The notes below the pieces were generated by a model, which did not search any database, had not been told where the DNA came from, and saw only the letters and a list, made by a program, of their open reading frames with translations. 64,000 nt of DNA, taken from contig CAYGZQ010000005.1 of assembly GCA_964354375.1 (NCBI GenBank), positions 1-64,000 on the forward strand. The letters are read 5' to 3'. The stretch's first letter is position 1. Each line of letters starts with the position of its first letter. Shown piece after piece: positions 52,539-62,541 of the stretch. Made by a program: the position numbers and the translations under genes. The DNA is from CAYGZQ01 sp964354375 [NCBI: uncultured Planctomycetota bacterium] (GTDB lineage Bacteria > JAJVIF01 > JAPKYR01).

Positions 52539-54773
52539 CTACGCCTCTCCACCTGCCCGCTTCCGACCCGTTGTTTCATGCAGGATGACCATTCGCGCCG
52601 GCTGACCGTCGAACATAACGGTCATGCCGGTTGCCTCCAAGTCGATCGTGCGACCATCAAGAGAGGTCAGGGTGTACTCTGTATGCCGCACCCTCTCCGG
52701 AGATTCTTTCAAGAGGTCCAGGATGCTCGCAAGGGAGTCTCTGGACTCGGGTTTCATAAACTCGCTGATGTGCCGGCCGACCAGTTGATCCCGGCTCGAG
52801 GCACTCATGCCTTCCACGGCTGCGGCATTCACGTATATCAGCACTCCGTCCCTGTGAATTCCTATGGGGACCGGAGCGTTATCGAGCAGGTTTCGATACT
52901 GCCACTCACTTCGCCTGAGCGCTTCCTCCGCCTGCTTGCGCTCGGTGATGTCCCTCGTGATGCCCATCATCCCGACCGGCTTTCCGCTCTCGTCCCACAT
53001 CAGCGAGGCCCTGACCTCCGTCCATACCGTCGACCCGTCCTTTCGGTACTCCTCCTGCTCGAACGTCACTGTGGGCGGACGCCCGTCCGGACCGACCGGT
53101 CCCAGCGAGATACCGTATTCAAGGAGCTTCTGCGCGTTTTCCAGCGACTTCGGCGGCAGGCTCTTTTCTATGGGCAAATCGAATAGCTCCTCCACCGTGA
53201 ATCCTCTGATGCTTTCGATGGAAGGACTGACGTACGTATGCCGCCAGTTCATGTCCATCATCCATACCGCATCCCTCATGTTCTCGGTCAGATACCGATA
53301 CTTCTTCTCGCTCGCCCTCAGCGCATCCTCGGCGCGTTTCCGATCCGTGACATCGTTCAGAATGACCAGCTTGACGATCCCGCCTTCGTGCATCACAGCC
53401 ATCGACGACACCACGACGTCATGCGCCTCTCCGTCCCGCCCCAACAGCTTGAACTCGATCTGCCCGACCCCGTTCAAAGCCTTGGCACTTGCCTGCAGAT
53501 GATTTCGGACCCTGACCCAATCGTCGGGATGAACGAAGTCCATTATCGATTTTCCCAGAAGCTCGTCCGCATTTTTCACCCCGAGAAGCTTCACCGCCAT
53601 CGGGTTCACGTAGTCGAACCGCTCATTGCGGTGCACGAATATCGGAAGAGGGGAATTCTCCACCAGGCTCCGATATCTTTCCTCGCTCATGCGAAGCGCT
53701 TCCTCCGCTCTCCTGTTGCTCGTCGTGTCCGTCACAATGAGAACAAACCTGTTCACCTTCCCATCTTTCTTCAGGGGAAGCACGCGCGTATACCACCATC
53801 TCGTACCACCGGGAGTGACTATACACACTTCGTAAGTGGTGTTCTTCCCCTTGACCAGGGACCTGTACAAGGACTTGCGGACCTTCCGGTGCTGATCCCT
53901 GGGTATATAGTCGAGAAGGCTGGTCCCGACAGCGTCCTCCTTACGGGCGCCCCTGAGTACCCTGTTGACATAGAGAATGAGCCCATCGATGTCTATCTCC
54001 ATTATGATGTCGGGACTGTTCTCGACGAGCGAACGATAAAGGGACTCAGACTTGGAGAGGCTTATCTCGGCCTGTTTCCTCCCGGTGATGTCCTCGACCA
54101 CGCTGAGTATCATGGGTCGACCCAGGACCTCAATGCTGCGCATATTTACGTGGCAATCACGGAATCCGCCGTCTTTCGTCCGATACATCGTCTCAAACTC
54201 GTCGCTGCCGTCCCGGAGCACTCTTTCCACGTGTGTGATGGTCTGCTCGGGACTTCTGGCGGTCTCCAGGGCGGAAATGGGCAGACGCGCGAACTCCTCG
54301 CGCGACCAGCCCAGCATTCTCATGGCGACGGAGTTGAACTCGACGCTCAGCAGCGTCTCGGGGTCGATCAGCGTCATGGCATAGGGGGAATGCTCGAAAA
54401 GAGTCCGGTAGAGCGCATCATCCTCACGGGGCCTGCCGGCCGGTTGCCCGGGATCGGCGATGTCGTGGTGGACCGCGACTGCACCGGTCACGTCCCCCTT
54501 CGCATTGTGAATCGGAAAGCCCGACACCCTCCTCGCCTTCCCGTCGGAGTCTGCCGTCTCGCCCCGTTGCGGCCGCCCGGTCGAAAAAACCAGCTTCACC
54601 GGGCATCCCTCGCACGCCGCAGTTCTCTGCCGAAACGCCTCGTAGCAGCGGCGACCGCCCACAATCTCGGACGATTCGCCGTTCGGGCTGTTCACCCAGG
54701 TAACCCTGAGATCGGCGTCCACATGGGCGACAAACCCGTCCGAGCCGACAAATACAGCGTCAGAAACAGCCAT
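52539..54773 (-). CDS. Six-PAS sensor protein without an output domain
   Basis: A 744-residue cytoplasmic protein made of six consecutive PAS domains (about residues 1-105, 120-240, 245-360, 366-487, 491-620, 625-742). Domains 2-6 open with the typical YR.L.E..P pattern and the linkers end in D.T.RK.AE.AL..SE. Domain 1 has CEGCPVKLVFSTGRPQ, a cysteine pair common in PAS-like domains of sensor kinases. No histidine kinase, GGDEF or other output module is present: the chain stops at TGRKRAGGEA exactly where an output domain would normally follow. It may be truncated or act through a partner. It is divergent from the beta-helix repeat gene at 54971, with 197 bases between them. Confidence 0.88.
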   Translation of the reverse strand: MAVSDAVFVGSDGFVAHVDADLRVTWVNSPNGESSEIVGGRRCYEAFRQRTAACEGCPVKLVFSTGRPQRGETADSDGKARRVSGFPIHNAKGDVTGAVAVHHDIADPGQPAGRPREDDALYRTLFEHSPYAMTLIDPETLLSVEFNSVAMRMLGWSREEFARLPISALETARSPEQTITHVERVLRDGSDEFETMYRTKDGGFRDCHVNMRSIEVLGRPMILSVVEDITGRKQAEISLSKSESLYRSLVENSPDIIMEIDIDGLILYVNRVLRGARKEDAVGTSLLDYIPRDQHRKVRKSLYRSLVKGKNTTYEVCIVTPGGTRWWYTRVLPLKKDGKVNRFVLIVTDTTSNRRAEEALRMSEERYRSLVENSPLPIFVHRNERFDYVNPMAVKLLGVKNADELLGKSIMDFVHPDDWVRVRNHLQASAKALNGVGQIEFKLLGRDGEAHDVVVSSMAVMHEGGIVKLVILNDVTDRKRAEDALRASEKKYRYLTENMRDAVWMMDMNWRHTYVSPSIESIRGFTVEELFDLPIEKSLPPKSLENAQKLLEYGISLGPVGPDGRPPTVTFEQEEYRKDGSTVWTEVRASLMWDESGKPVGMMGITRDITERKQAEEALRRSEWQYRNLLDNAPVPIGIHRDGVLIYVNAAAVEGMSASSRDQLVGRHISEFMKPESRDSLASILDLLKESPERVRHTEYTLTSLDGRTIDLEATGMTVMFDGQPARMVILHETTGRKRAGGEA

Positions 54774-54970
54774 AAGCTACCAACTCCCGTTCCAGTCCCG
54801 GCCACCCCTTGATCTCCAAGCCGACTTATCGCGCGAGTACCTTCCGGGGACGGCAATGATTCTACCCAATGCTCGGCGGCATAGTCAAAGGAATCGAGAT
54901 GCGCTGGACTTCCACCCGAGTTTCAGAGTAGGCTATGTGCACCTTCCGGCAATCCGAGAGGTGATCCCCG

Positions 54971-57625
54971 ATGGACGAAACAGTCGCGCCCGGAACCACC
55001 GAGCGGTTTCGCGCAGTTGCGGAATCGATGCTGCAGTATATGGGCCCTCCGGGAGAGGACCTGCTGGAATTCCTGGTGAAAAAGGGCTCCGAGCTGGATC
55101 TCTGCGAGGACGAGATCAATGCTGTGCTGTCCGAGATCCTTGCGACCATTCCCCAGCGCGTGCCCGCACAGGAAGCGCAATCGGGGACGATTCATGTCGC
55201 GGAGGACGGAAGCGCCCCGTTCAAATCGCTTGTAGAGGCCGTTGAGAACGCCCCCGACGGGTCGCGCATACTTGTTTCGCCCGGTGTATATAGTGGGGCT
55301 CTCGTGCTGGACAAAAACATCGAGATCATCGGTGCAGGCCCGCGCGAACAGATCATCATCGAATGCGACAGTACGTCCACCGTGCTGCTCGACACCGATT
55401 GCGTGACCTTGTGCAATCTCGCGATACGATGCCGAGCGGCGGTGGCGAAAGTCGGCGAAAAGGCTTACGCAATCGATATCCGTCGCGGCAAGCATTCCAT
55501 CGAACACTGCAGCATCGCGTCCTCTGCCGGAGCGTGCGTCTCGATCCGCGGACCCGCCTCCGAACCGACCCTGCGTCACTGCGCCATCCATTCGGGGAAT
55601 TCAAGCGGAATCCGAGTCTGGGAAAACGCGAAGGGCGTTGTGGACGAATGCGACATTTTCGACCAGGCCCTGCGAGGGATCGAGATTTCCTCGGGCGCAA
55701 ACCCGAGAGTCCTGCGATGCAGAATCCATGACTGCCGCAGAAGCGGCGTTTTCGTCTACGAGAACGGCAAGGGGAGTTTCGAGGACTGCCATATATTCGA
55801 CAACGCTCTTCAGGGAGTCGCCATAAGGACCGGCGGCAATCCGGTGTTCCTCCGGTGCCGAATTTACGATTGCCTCGACAGCGGAGTGCTCGTGTCCGAC
55901 GGGGGGGAGGGAAGATTCGAAGATACCGAGATATTCGATCACGCCATGGCGGGGCTGGCGATCACCAGCGGGGGGAATCCGACCTTCCTCAGGTGCAGAA
56001 TCGAATATTGCGATCAGAGCGGCGTTTTCGTCTATGGGAAGGGACGGGGCTGGCTGGAAGAGTGCGACATCCACGGCAACGAGCTCAACGGCATGGCGAT
56101 AACGTCAGAGGGCGAACCCGTCGTCAAGAAGTGCCGGATCCACGATTGCGAGAAGAGCGGGCTTTACATATACGAGAACGGGAAAGGCGACATCGCGGGC
56201 TGCGAGATCTACAAGCATGGCCAGCACGGCGTCGCGATAGGGTCCTTCAGCGATCCCACAGTAGGAGGATGCACAATTCGCGATTGTCACGAAAGCGGAA
56301 TCTGCGTCTTCTCCAACGGAAAGGGTCTGGTACAGGACTGCGATATTTTCCGCAACAACGACAACGGCGTCGCGATAAGCACCGGAGCCGACCCCGTCTT
56401 CAGGAGTTGCTCGATCCACGATTGCACCAACAGCGGAGTGTTCGTCTACGATAAGGGAAAAGGCGAATTCGAGGATTGCGTTCTCGGATCGAACGGTCTG
56501 ATGGGCTTTGCGGTCAAATCGGAAGCGGACCCGTCGTTGCGCAAGTGCCTCATCAAGTCCTGCGGTGACAGCGGGATTTTCGTCTATGACGAGGGCAAGG
56601 GTCGATTCGAGGAATGCGATATCTCTCTGCACACGAAGTACGGAGTGGCGATCAGAAGTAGCGGCGCGCCGACGCTCAGCGGATGCCTGGTCCACGATTG
56701 CGCCAAGAGCGGGGTCATTGTCTACGATCACGGGAAGGGTCACTTCGAGAAGTGCGACATTTTCGCCAACGGGGTCGATGGAGTCACCATCAACAACGAA
56801 TCGTATCCCGTGTTCCTCGATTCGAGAATCCATGATTGCAGGGAGTGCGGAATCTGGATTTACGACGGCGCTCGGGCAACGTTCGAACGATGCGAGATTT
56901 TCAATAACGCGCTGCGAGGAGTTGATATCAAGACGGACGCCGATCCGGTGGTCCGAGGTTGTCGAATCCACACATGCCAGGACACCGGGGTCTTTGTCTA
57001 TGACAAAGGCAAAGGCACTTTCGACGATTGCGAGATCTATTCGCATTCGAAATACGGCCTCGCCGTGAAGAACCAGGGTAACCCGCACGTCAGTAACTGC
57101 CGTATCCGCGATTGCCGGAAGAGCGGCATATTCGTTCACAGCAGCGGCGTCGGCTCCATAGATTCATGCAGAGTTTTCGGGCATGGAAACCAGGGGATTG
57201 CGATAGAATCGGGAGGCGATCCCTCGATCACCAACTCCACAATAAGCAATTGCGGCGATTCGGGCGTCTTCGTCTATGACAAGGGGAAAGGGAGTATTGT
57301 AGGGTGCGAAATTTTCCAGAATGCCAAGTACGGCGTCGCGGTGGAATCCGAAGGCGCCCCAAGCATACAGAATTGCCGACTTCACAATTGCGCTGACAGC
57401 GCTGTCTTTGTCTACAACAAGGGCATGGGCGTCATTGAGAATTGCGATATTTACGACAACTCCGACGACGGTCTTACGATAAGAAACGAGGGGGACCCGC
57501 AGGTCCGATTGTGCCGGATACATGATTGCAGCGGCTACGGCGTGAGCGTGTTCAGCGGAGGCAAAGGCACGCTTGCATCCTGCAAGGTCTACGGAAACGC
57601 CAAGGGCGACGTCAGAAGAGAGTAG
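54971..57625 (+). CDS. Cytoplasmic beta-helix protein built of 46-residue repeats
   Basis: An 884-residue protein without a signal peptide. The N-terminal 75 residues are mainly helical and charged. Then FKSLVEAVENAPDGSRILVSPGVYSGALVLDKNIEIIGAG begins a parallel beta-helix. From residue about 212 fourteen repeats of exactly 46 residues follow, plus a 29-residue partial one, consensus SGVFVYDKGKG.FEDCEIF.N...GVAI.SGG.P.....RIHDC. Each repeat would give two helix coils of 23 residues, with regularly spaced cysteines that could stack in a ladder inside the reducing cytoplasm. This resembles the beta-helix repeats of F-box protein FBXO11 and bacterial relatives. Function unknown; a protein-binding scaffold is one option. 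The six-PAS sensor gene is divergent from it. Confidence 0.85.
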   Translation: MDETVAPGTTERFRAVAESMLQYMGPPGEDLLEFLVKKGSELDLCEDEINAVLSEILATIPQRVPAQEAQSGTIHVAEDGSAPFKSLVEAVENAPDGSRILVSPGVYSGALVLDKNIEIIGAGPREQIIIECDSTSTVLLDTDCVTLCNLAIRCRAAVAKVGEKAYAIDIRRGKHSIEHCSIASSAGACVSIRGPASEPTLRHCAIHSGNSSGIRVWENAKGVVDECDIFDQALRGIEISSGANPRVLRCRIHDCRRSGVFVYENGKGSFEDCHIFDNALQGVAIRTGGNPVFLRCRIYDCLDSGVLVSDGGEGRFEDTEIFDHAMAGLAITSGGNPTFLRCRIEYCDQSGVFVYGKGRGWLEECDIHGNELNGMAITSEGEPVVKKCRIHDCEKSGLYIYENGKGDIAGCEIYKHGQHGVAIGSFSDPTVGGCTIRDCHESGICVFSNGKGLVQDCDIFRNNDNGVAISTGADPVFRSCSIHDCTNSGVFVYDKGKGEFEDCVLGSNGLMGFAVKSEADPSLRKCLIKSCGDSGIFVYDEGKGRFEECDISLHTKYGVAIRSSGAPTLSGCLVHDCAKSGVIVYDHGKGHFEKCDIFANGVDGVTINNESYPVFLDSRIHDCRECGIWIYDGARATFERCEIFNNALRGVDIKTDADPVVRGCRIHTCQDTGVFVYDKGKGTFDDCEIYSHSKYGLAVKNQGNPHVSNCRIRDCRKSGIFVHSSGVGSIDSCRVFGHGNQGIAIESGGDPSITNSTISNCGDSGVFVYDKGKGSIVGCEIFQNAKYGVAVESEGAPSIQNCRLHNCADSAVFVYNKGMGVIENCDIYDNSDDGLTIRNEGDPQVRLCRIHDCSGYGVSVFSGGKGTLASCKVYGNAKGDVRRE

Positions 57626-57721
57626 CGATGCGCGTGACCGCCACGGCTATTTGATGTACTTGCATTCCATGACAGCGCAAACCAACTGCACTCGATCCGG
57701 CATTTGTCCGGGGAACACACG

Positions 57722-58804
57722 ATGAGCGAGGCCATCATTGCAGGTCTCGGAATCCAGGGCGCAGCCATCGCATACGGGATGTCCGCTCTCGGTTACGAGG
57801 TCGTTGGGGTCGACATTTCCCCCGCTACCGTGAGCGCGTCGACCGAATTCCTCCACAAACTCGGTGTCCCGATAACTGCCACCACAGGCAATGCATTCTC
57901 CTTCATCGCCGGAATCCAACCCCCTCAGTCGTGCGATGTCCTCGTCTCCGCACTCCCCTTCCGTTTTAACACCGACCTGGCTGGGCTCTGCATAGAACGC
58001 GGCATCAGGTACTGCGACCTGGGCGGCAACATCGACACCTCGAATCGCATCCGAGAGCTTGCTCAGAATCGCGTCCGGGCTCCGGTCATGACCGACCTCG
58101 GACTCGCCCCCGGCATCGCCAACATAATCGCGGAACTCGGCTTCCGGAAACTCGAACAAGCCGACACCGTCAGGATCAGGGTCGGCGGGCTTCCGGTCAA
58201 TCCAAGGGGCACATTGAGATACGGCCTCACCTTTTCACCGCAGGGTCTGTTCAACGAATACCACGACAAATGTCTCGTCATACGAAACGGCAAGATCCGT
58301 GCCGTCGATCCTCTGTGCGAGATCGAGCACATCCATTTCGAGGGCCTCGGTGAGCTCGAGGCTTTCACAACAAGCGGTGGGATCGCGGGCACGCTCGAAA
58401 CCATGCTGGCAAGAGGCGTCAAAGAATGCGACTACAAAACGATCAGGTTCCCGGGACACGCCGATCTTGTCAGATTCATGCTGTTCGAGTGCGGAATGGA
58501 CCGCGACTCATTCTCGGAAGCCGTAACCAATGCGTGCGGTTTTATTACGGAAGACCAGGTTCTTATTGACATCGATGTATCGGACAGCACGAAACAGACA
58601 TCCTGGACAAAACGCGCCCGCATTCTGCATGACGACGACTTCACCGCGATGCAGAAGACCACGGGTTTCGGAGCCGCAGCAGTTGCAGCGATATTGGGTT
58701 CAGGGAAAATGGACGGGAAGCCCTATCTGCTGTACGCGGACGTTCCTGCCTACGAATTCATCGAAAACATGAGCGCCCTCATCCCCGAGCTTGCGCTGAG
58801 CTGA
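57722..58804 (+). CDS. Saccharopine-dehydrogenase-family oxidoreductase
   Basis: A 360-residue NAD(P)-dependent enzyme of the saccharopine/lysine 6-dehydrogenase/carboxynorspermidine synthase superfamily. The dinucleotide fold begins at the N-terminus (IIAGLGIQGAAIAYGMSALG, with Gly8, Gly10 and Gly13) and ends its second strand in Asp (VVGVD). Further marks are RYCDLGGN, GLAPGIANIIAELG, VGGLPVNPRGTLRYG and EYHDKCLVIRNGKI. Length fits lysine-dehydrogenase-like members; the substrate cannot be told. The ATG at 57722 follows a GGGGAA site. It lies 96 bases downstream of the beta-helix gene on the same strand. Confidence 0.88.
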   Translation: MSEAIIAGLGIQGAAIAYGMSALGYEVVGVDISPATVSASTEFLHKLGVPITATTGNAFSFIAGIQPPQSCDVLVSALPFRFNTDLAGLCIERGIRYCDLGGNIDTSNRIRELAQNRVRAPVMTDLGLAPGIANIIAELGFRKLEQADTVRIRVGGLPVNPRGTLRYGLTFSPQGLFNEYHDKCLVIRNGKIRAVDPLCEIEHIHFEGLGELEAFTTSGGIAGTLETMLARGVKECDYKTIRFPGHADLVRFMLFECGMDRDSFSEAVTNACGFITEDQVLIDIDVSDSTKQTSWTKRARILHDDDFTAMQKTTGFGAAAVAAILGSGKMDGKPYLLYADVPAYEFIENMSALIPELALS

Positions 58805-58840
58805 TAACCAACAAGCCATCCATTTCGCAAGTCTGGGATT

Positions 58841-61591
58841 TTAGAGATCGTACGGATCCCAGTCGCCGCCCGGCCCCCCGAAGCATCCCATCCTCGACCG
58901 ATTTTGAATATTCGTCTCATTAGGGTTCCCGGACGGCGATCCGCTGTCGTCCCAGTCGATGAAATCGGGATCGCCCATCTCGCAGCCGGAACCAGATTGG
59001 AAATGATAATCGTACGGAGATGTCGTATTGTTCACGTACTTGGGGTCGATCCCGGGATAGTTCGTCACTCCATCGCCAAGGATGAAGTTGTAGAAATAGC
59101 TCGTGACACTGCCCAGGTCGTGACCTGTGGAGTAAGAGGCCTCGAATATGTTCGCAGGACTCGAGAAATAGGCCTGAATGCTTCCGGTTTGACCGGCGGG
59201 CGTGTAGAAATGAGTGATCAATGTGTTATCGATTTCGCTTCCGCTCGTCGCAGCATACACGAAAATACCTCTGAGCGGGAAGTTGCCGTTCGATTGGGAG
59301 TGATCGAGCCTGTCGATCGTGTTGTTGTGGAAATCGTATACGTTTGTGCCCGATGAACCCTCGAACATCGTGCCCTCAATGCGGTAGTCGTAGTCGTTGA
59401 TGCCCTCGATGTGGCAGATGAGATTATTATAGATGTCGGCGTTATTGGACGCATAGAAGTGCAGGCAGAATACGCGAATCTGCCCCCAGCCGCCTCCTGC
59501 GCCGTCATAGTCGATCGTGAAATCATGGATGAAGTTGTTGTTGACTTCGATGTTGTTGCACGTATCGAGATACATGCCCCAGAGGACACGCGCGTAGACG
59601 CCGGATGTGTCGCTCTCCCAGGTCAGGGGGCCGCAGTCATTGAATTCGACGGTTGAATTGTCGCATCTCCTCATCTGGAGGGCCATGCCGGGACCGCTGG
59701 TCTTGCCCGTATCGTCTATTGTGCCCGTGATCTTGTTGTGCCTGATTGTGATGTCGTCGAAGGCCCCGGAATATGACACGAAATATATTCCGTAGTTTTG
59801 CGTGGATCCAGCTTGCTCGCCGATACCGATCTCGAATCCCTCCAGCGTGAAATTGTTGATAATACTGCCGTAACTGCCGATCGTGTAATACCCGCTCGTG
59901 TTCTTCATCTTGGGTTTTCCCGGACCGCCGCCGTTCCAGTTGTCTCCCAGCAGTTGCACATCACTCTTCAAGGTCAGCGCGGCGGTGTCGTAGACATGGG
60001 TCCCTCCGTCAAGATAGTCCACATGCACCTTGTGACCCGTCGTCACCGCGCTCATGCCCTCCTGGATCGTCTTGAAAGGTTTCGCGGGACTCCCGTTCGA
60101 ATCCGTGCCGGTGTAGTCGCCGTCGACGTATGTGTCGTTCGGATCAAGCCCGACATGCACAATCACAGCGTCCGAGATGTCCTCACCAACGGCGTTGCTC
60201 ACCTTCACCGTGACGCTGAACGAGCCGACCGAATCGAACTGATGCGTCGGTGTCGTCGGATCGCCCGTGTACGCATCCTCTGCGCCGCCATACACATCGT
60301 CCCCGTTGAAGTCCCATGCGAAACTCAGCGGAGGGGTGCCGGTACTCGCCGACGCATCGAACGACACCGATCCACCGACCGAAATGTCGGTGGATGTCGT
60401 GGCTTCCAATATCGCCGTCGGCGCGAGAGGCTGCACACCGCCCACTTGGGCGCAATAAATGAAATACCCGGTAATCGGCTCGTCAAGAAGGACATCCCAG
60501 TAGCCGATGACCTCAGACTCGATACCCACGAGGATCTCAACCGGGTCCGTCTGAGGCGTGGCGTCCACGATGTCCACCTGGTAGGTGCTGTAGCCGTCCC
60601 CGCCGCCGACAGGCGATGCCGTCGCGTATTCGAAATTCCCCGGCGAGTCGAGCCACACTTCATTCAGCCCGGCGTTGTAGTGGTCCCACACGTCTATCAG
60701 GAGGGAGAGATTCCCGCCACTGCCCAGAACATCGCTCCACAGAGTGTTCTCGAGTTCGGTCACCGAGATCGCCCACGCCTCCGGGCGATTCGCCGCAGGC
60801 ACGAAATCGTCAAGCTCGTAAGGCGGGCTTCCTATCGGCGGTTCCCAGTTCGCATCGACCGCGTAGTTGAACACCACGCCGCTCGCGAAATCTATCGTGT
60901 AATGCCTTGTGTTCGTGACGCCGTCGGAGAACGGCACGCGATTCGTCGGGTCGAGACCGAGAACATCGTCCGCCGGTTCGATGTCGTCACCGAACACCTT
61001 GTAGCCGTTAAGGGTGCTGGTGAAATGAGCTGTGGAGTTCTTGTTTCCAAGAAGCCCGTCTTTGTACCTGAGGATCGGCTGGCCCGGAATGGCGAACTCG
61101 ACAGGATTCCACCATCGCGTGTAGCCGTCGGCGTTCAACAGGCGAGTGTCGCCCTCGCCCGCCATGATAAGGTCCCCGTCGCTGAAACCGGACTTCGTCC
61201 CGCTCGAGATCAATACGCCGCACACATCGAAACCGGTGTACTGGCTGAGCCCCGGGAACGGATGCGTCAGCGACACATCTACATCGCACACCGCACCGTC
61301 GAACTTGAGGTTCGATATTTTCAGTCTCACGCCGGCGGGCGGCTCCAGAAGCGGCACCACATTCGCGTGGAAACTCCCCGTTCTGAGGGGCAGGATCTCA
61401 AGCGCCCCGGCATCGGGATCCGCCGAGAACTGCCACTGTCCCCAGTTATGATGGGATGATCCCGCGTCGGCTGTCTTCCGGGGAGTGGTCGCAGTGTCGG
61501 GAACCAGTCCGGGGGCAACTCCACCGCCCGAGCCCGAACAACCCGCGAAAATCACGGCCACCAGAATAAGGACAAGCGCTTGTAACCGCAT
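58841..61591 (-). CDS. GFDVRG-family lipoprotein with PKD domain and right-handed beta-helix
   Basis: A 916-residue predicted lipoprotein with a clear GGAGG site, signal peptide and lipobox IFAGC. The shared module (about 40-385) holds THPFPGLSQYTGFDVCGV (here Cys replaces Arg in the GFDVRG motif), LNADGYTRWWNPVEF, LNGYKVF, YAVDANW and AANRPEAW. A PKD domain follows (about 389-480, VSFDASASTGTPPLSFAWDF). Then a DUF1565-like start of a beta-helix (YVDGDYTGTDSNGSPAKPF, KTIQEGMSAV) and coils with DDITIRHNKITG, NIEVNNNFIHDF and NADIYNNLICHIEG. It is the same architecture as 52163-49383. It converges with the saccharopine-dehydrogenase-like gene. Confidence 0.86.
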   Translation of the reverse strand: MRLQALVLILVAVIFAGCSGSGGGVAPGLVPDTATTPRKTADAGSSHHNWGQWQFSADPDAGALEILPLRTGSFHANVVPLLEPPAGVRLKISNLKFDGAVCDVDVSLTHPFPGLSQYTGFDVCGVLISSGTKSGFSDGDLIMAGEGDTRLLNADGYTRWWNPVEFAIPGQPILRYKDGLLGNKNSTAHFTSTLNGYKVFGDDIEPADDVLGLDPTNRVPFSDGVTNTRHYTIDFASGVVFNYAVDANWEPPIGSPPYELDDFVPAANRPEAWAISVTELENTLWSDVLGSGGNLSLLIDVWDHYNAGLNEVWLDSPGNFEYATASPVGGGDGYSTYQVDIVDATPQTDPVEILVGIESEVIGYWDVLLDEPITGYFIYCAQVGGVQPLAPTAILEATTSTDISVGGSVSFDASASTGTPPLSFAWDFNGDDVYGGAEDAYTGDPTTPTHQFDSVGSFSVTVKVSNAVGEDISDAVIVHVGLDPNDTYVDGDYTGTDSNGSPAKPFKTIQEGMSAVTTGHKVHVDYLDGGTHVYDTAALTLKSDVQLLGDNWNGGGPGKPKMKNTSGYYTIGSYGSIINNFTLEGFEIGIGEQAGSTQNYGIYFVSYSGAFDDITIRHNKITGTIDDTGKTSGPGMALQMRRCDNSTVEFNDCGPLTWESDTSGVYARVLWGMYLDTCNNIEVNNNFIHDFTIDYDGAGGGWGQIRVFCLHFYASNNADIYNNLICHIEGINDYDYRIEGTMFEGSSGTNVYDFHNNTIDRLDHSQSNGNFPLRGIFVYAATSGSEIDNTLITHFYTPAGQTGSIQAYFSSPANIFEASYSTGHDLGSVTSYFYNFILGDGVTNYPGIDPKYVNNTTSPYDYHFQSGSGCEMGDPDFIDWDDSGSPSGNPNETNIQNRSRMGCFGGPGGDWDPYDL

Positions 61592-61753
61592 CGTTTGGAC
61601 CTCCAGGCATGGTCATGGAACTCATCCGACCCTCCCGGATAATCAGGATAGCATTTTTCGGCGTTCCCGGTAAACCGTGACTCCCGCGCGCTATATGAGC
61701 GGACACATCGCAGGCGTGACGGCTGGACCGGTCCGGTGTAGAATGGACATCCG

Positions 61754-62440
61754 ATGGACAGGCGTCTCAGCACGTATAAGGGATGCCTCGTCCCCGAGGG
61801 GGACTTAAAGACGCTTGCTGCGAAGGATTACATTCTCGATGATGACCTGATCGATCTCGTTTTGCGAGACCGTCTACCTCAATTGCGCATTTACCGTCCG
61901 GACGAGGTCACTATCGTTCTCGGCAGGGGAAGCAAGCCCGGGATCGAACTAAATCTCGATGTCTGCGAGGCCGATCATGCCAACATCTCCCGGCGAAGAG
62001 GAGGCGGATGCGCGGTCGTTCTCGATCCCGGCGACATCATCGTCTCCCTCGCTCTGCCCGCTTCAGGATTCGGCAAAATCAGGGAACATTTCGAGGCCAT
62101 ATCCAACTGGCTGATCGACGGGCTTGAGAGAGCCGGAATCAAGGGAGTCCATCGGGAGGGGACCTCCGATCTCGTCATTGACGACCGCAAGATCGCAGGA
62201 GCATCCATGCAGCGAAAACGCGACCTCGTGTTCTATTCGTGCTCGATCCTTGTCTGCCCGCGAGTTGATCTTATGGAGCGATGGCTTGGGCATCCGCCCA
62301 GGGAGCCGGAATACCGGCATCATCGCACGCACTCGGATTTCGTGGGATCGCTCGCGTCTCAGAGGGGGGCTGAGGATATCGACGCTTTGGCGGAGAAGAT
62401 GCGATCCCTTCTGAGAGCGGATGCCCTGCGCGACATCTGA
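61754..62440 (+). CDS. Lipoate-protein ligase A family protein
   Basis: A 228-residue protein of the biotin/lipoate protein ligase fold, expected to attach or transfer lipoate (or octanoate) to acyl-carrier lysines of dehydrogenase complexes or glycine cleavage H protein. Visible marks: VTIVLGRGSKP, the binding-loop arginines and glycines RRRGGGCAVVLDPGDIIVSLAL (about 80-101), and SDLVIDDRKIAGASM with the probable catalytic lysine Lys146, followed by FYSCSILV. It is shorter than full LplA (about 340) and lacks the C-terminal accessory domain, as in LipM/LipL-like and split ligases. It is divergent from the lipoprotein at 61591; no lipoate-dependent enzyme lies nearby. Confidence 0.82.
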   Translation: MDRRLSTYKGCLVPEGDLKTLAAKDYILDDDLIDLVLRDRLPQLRIYRPDEVTIVLGRGSKPGIELNLDVCEADHANISRRRGGGCAVVLDPGDIIVSLALPASGFGKIREHFEAISNWLIDGLERAGIKGVHREGTSDLVIDDRKIAGASMQRKRDLVFYSCSILVCPRVDLMERWLGHPPREPEYRHHRTHSDFVGSLASQRGAEDIDALAEKMRSLLRADALRDI

Positions 62441-62541
62441 CTCACACCGGCGGGCAAAGAGGCCGCCGGATTATTGCCAATTATATTTGTTTATGGTAAG
62501 GTAGGAATCGCCCGAAACAATCCCTCAAGGGGAGGCATAAC

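Noticed and set aside
53238-54812. A 524-codon plus-strand open frame
   Set aside because: Antisense to the six-PAS sensor gene, which has clear domain motifs; composition is typical of a shadow frame.
54971-57625. CRISPR-like regular repeats
   Set aside because: The 138-base periodicity is coding (46-residue beta-helix repeats); there are no conserved short repeats with variable spacers. The same applies to the 120-base TPR period at 47.7-48.3 kb and the 18-base units at 18.8 kb.
59798-61459. A 553-codon plus-strand open frame
   Set aside because: It lies antisense to the beta-helix lipoprotein 58841-61591, is Arg/His/Val-rich with no recognisable motif, and is a GC-driven shadow.
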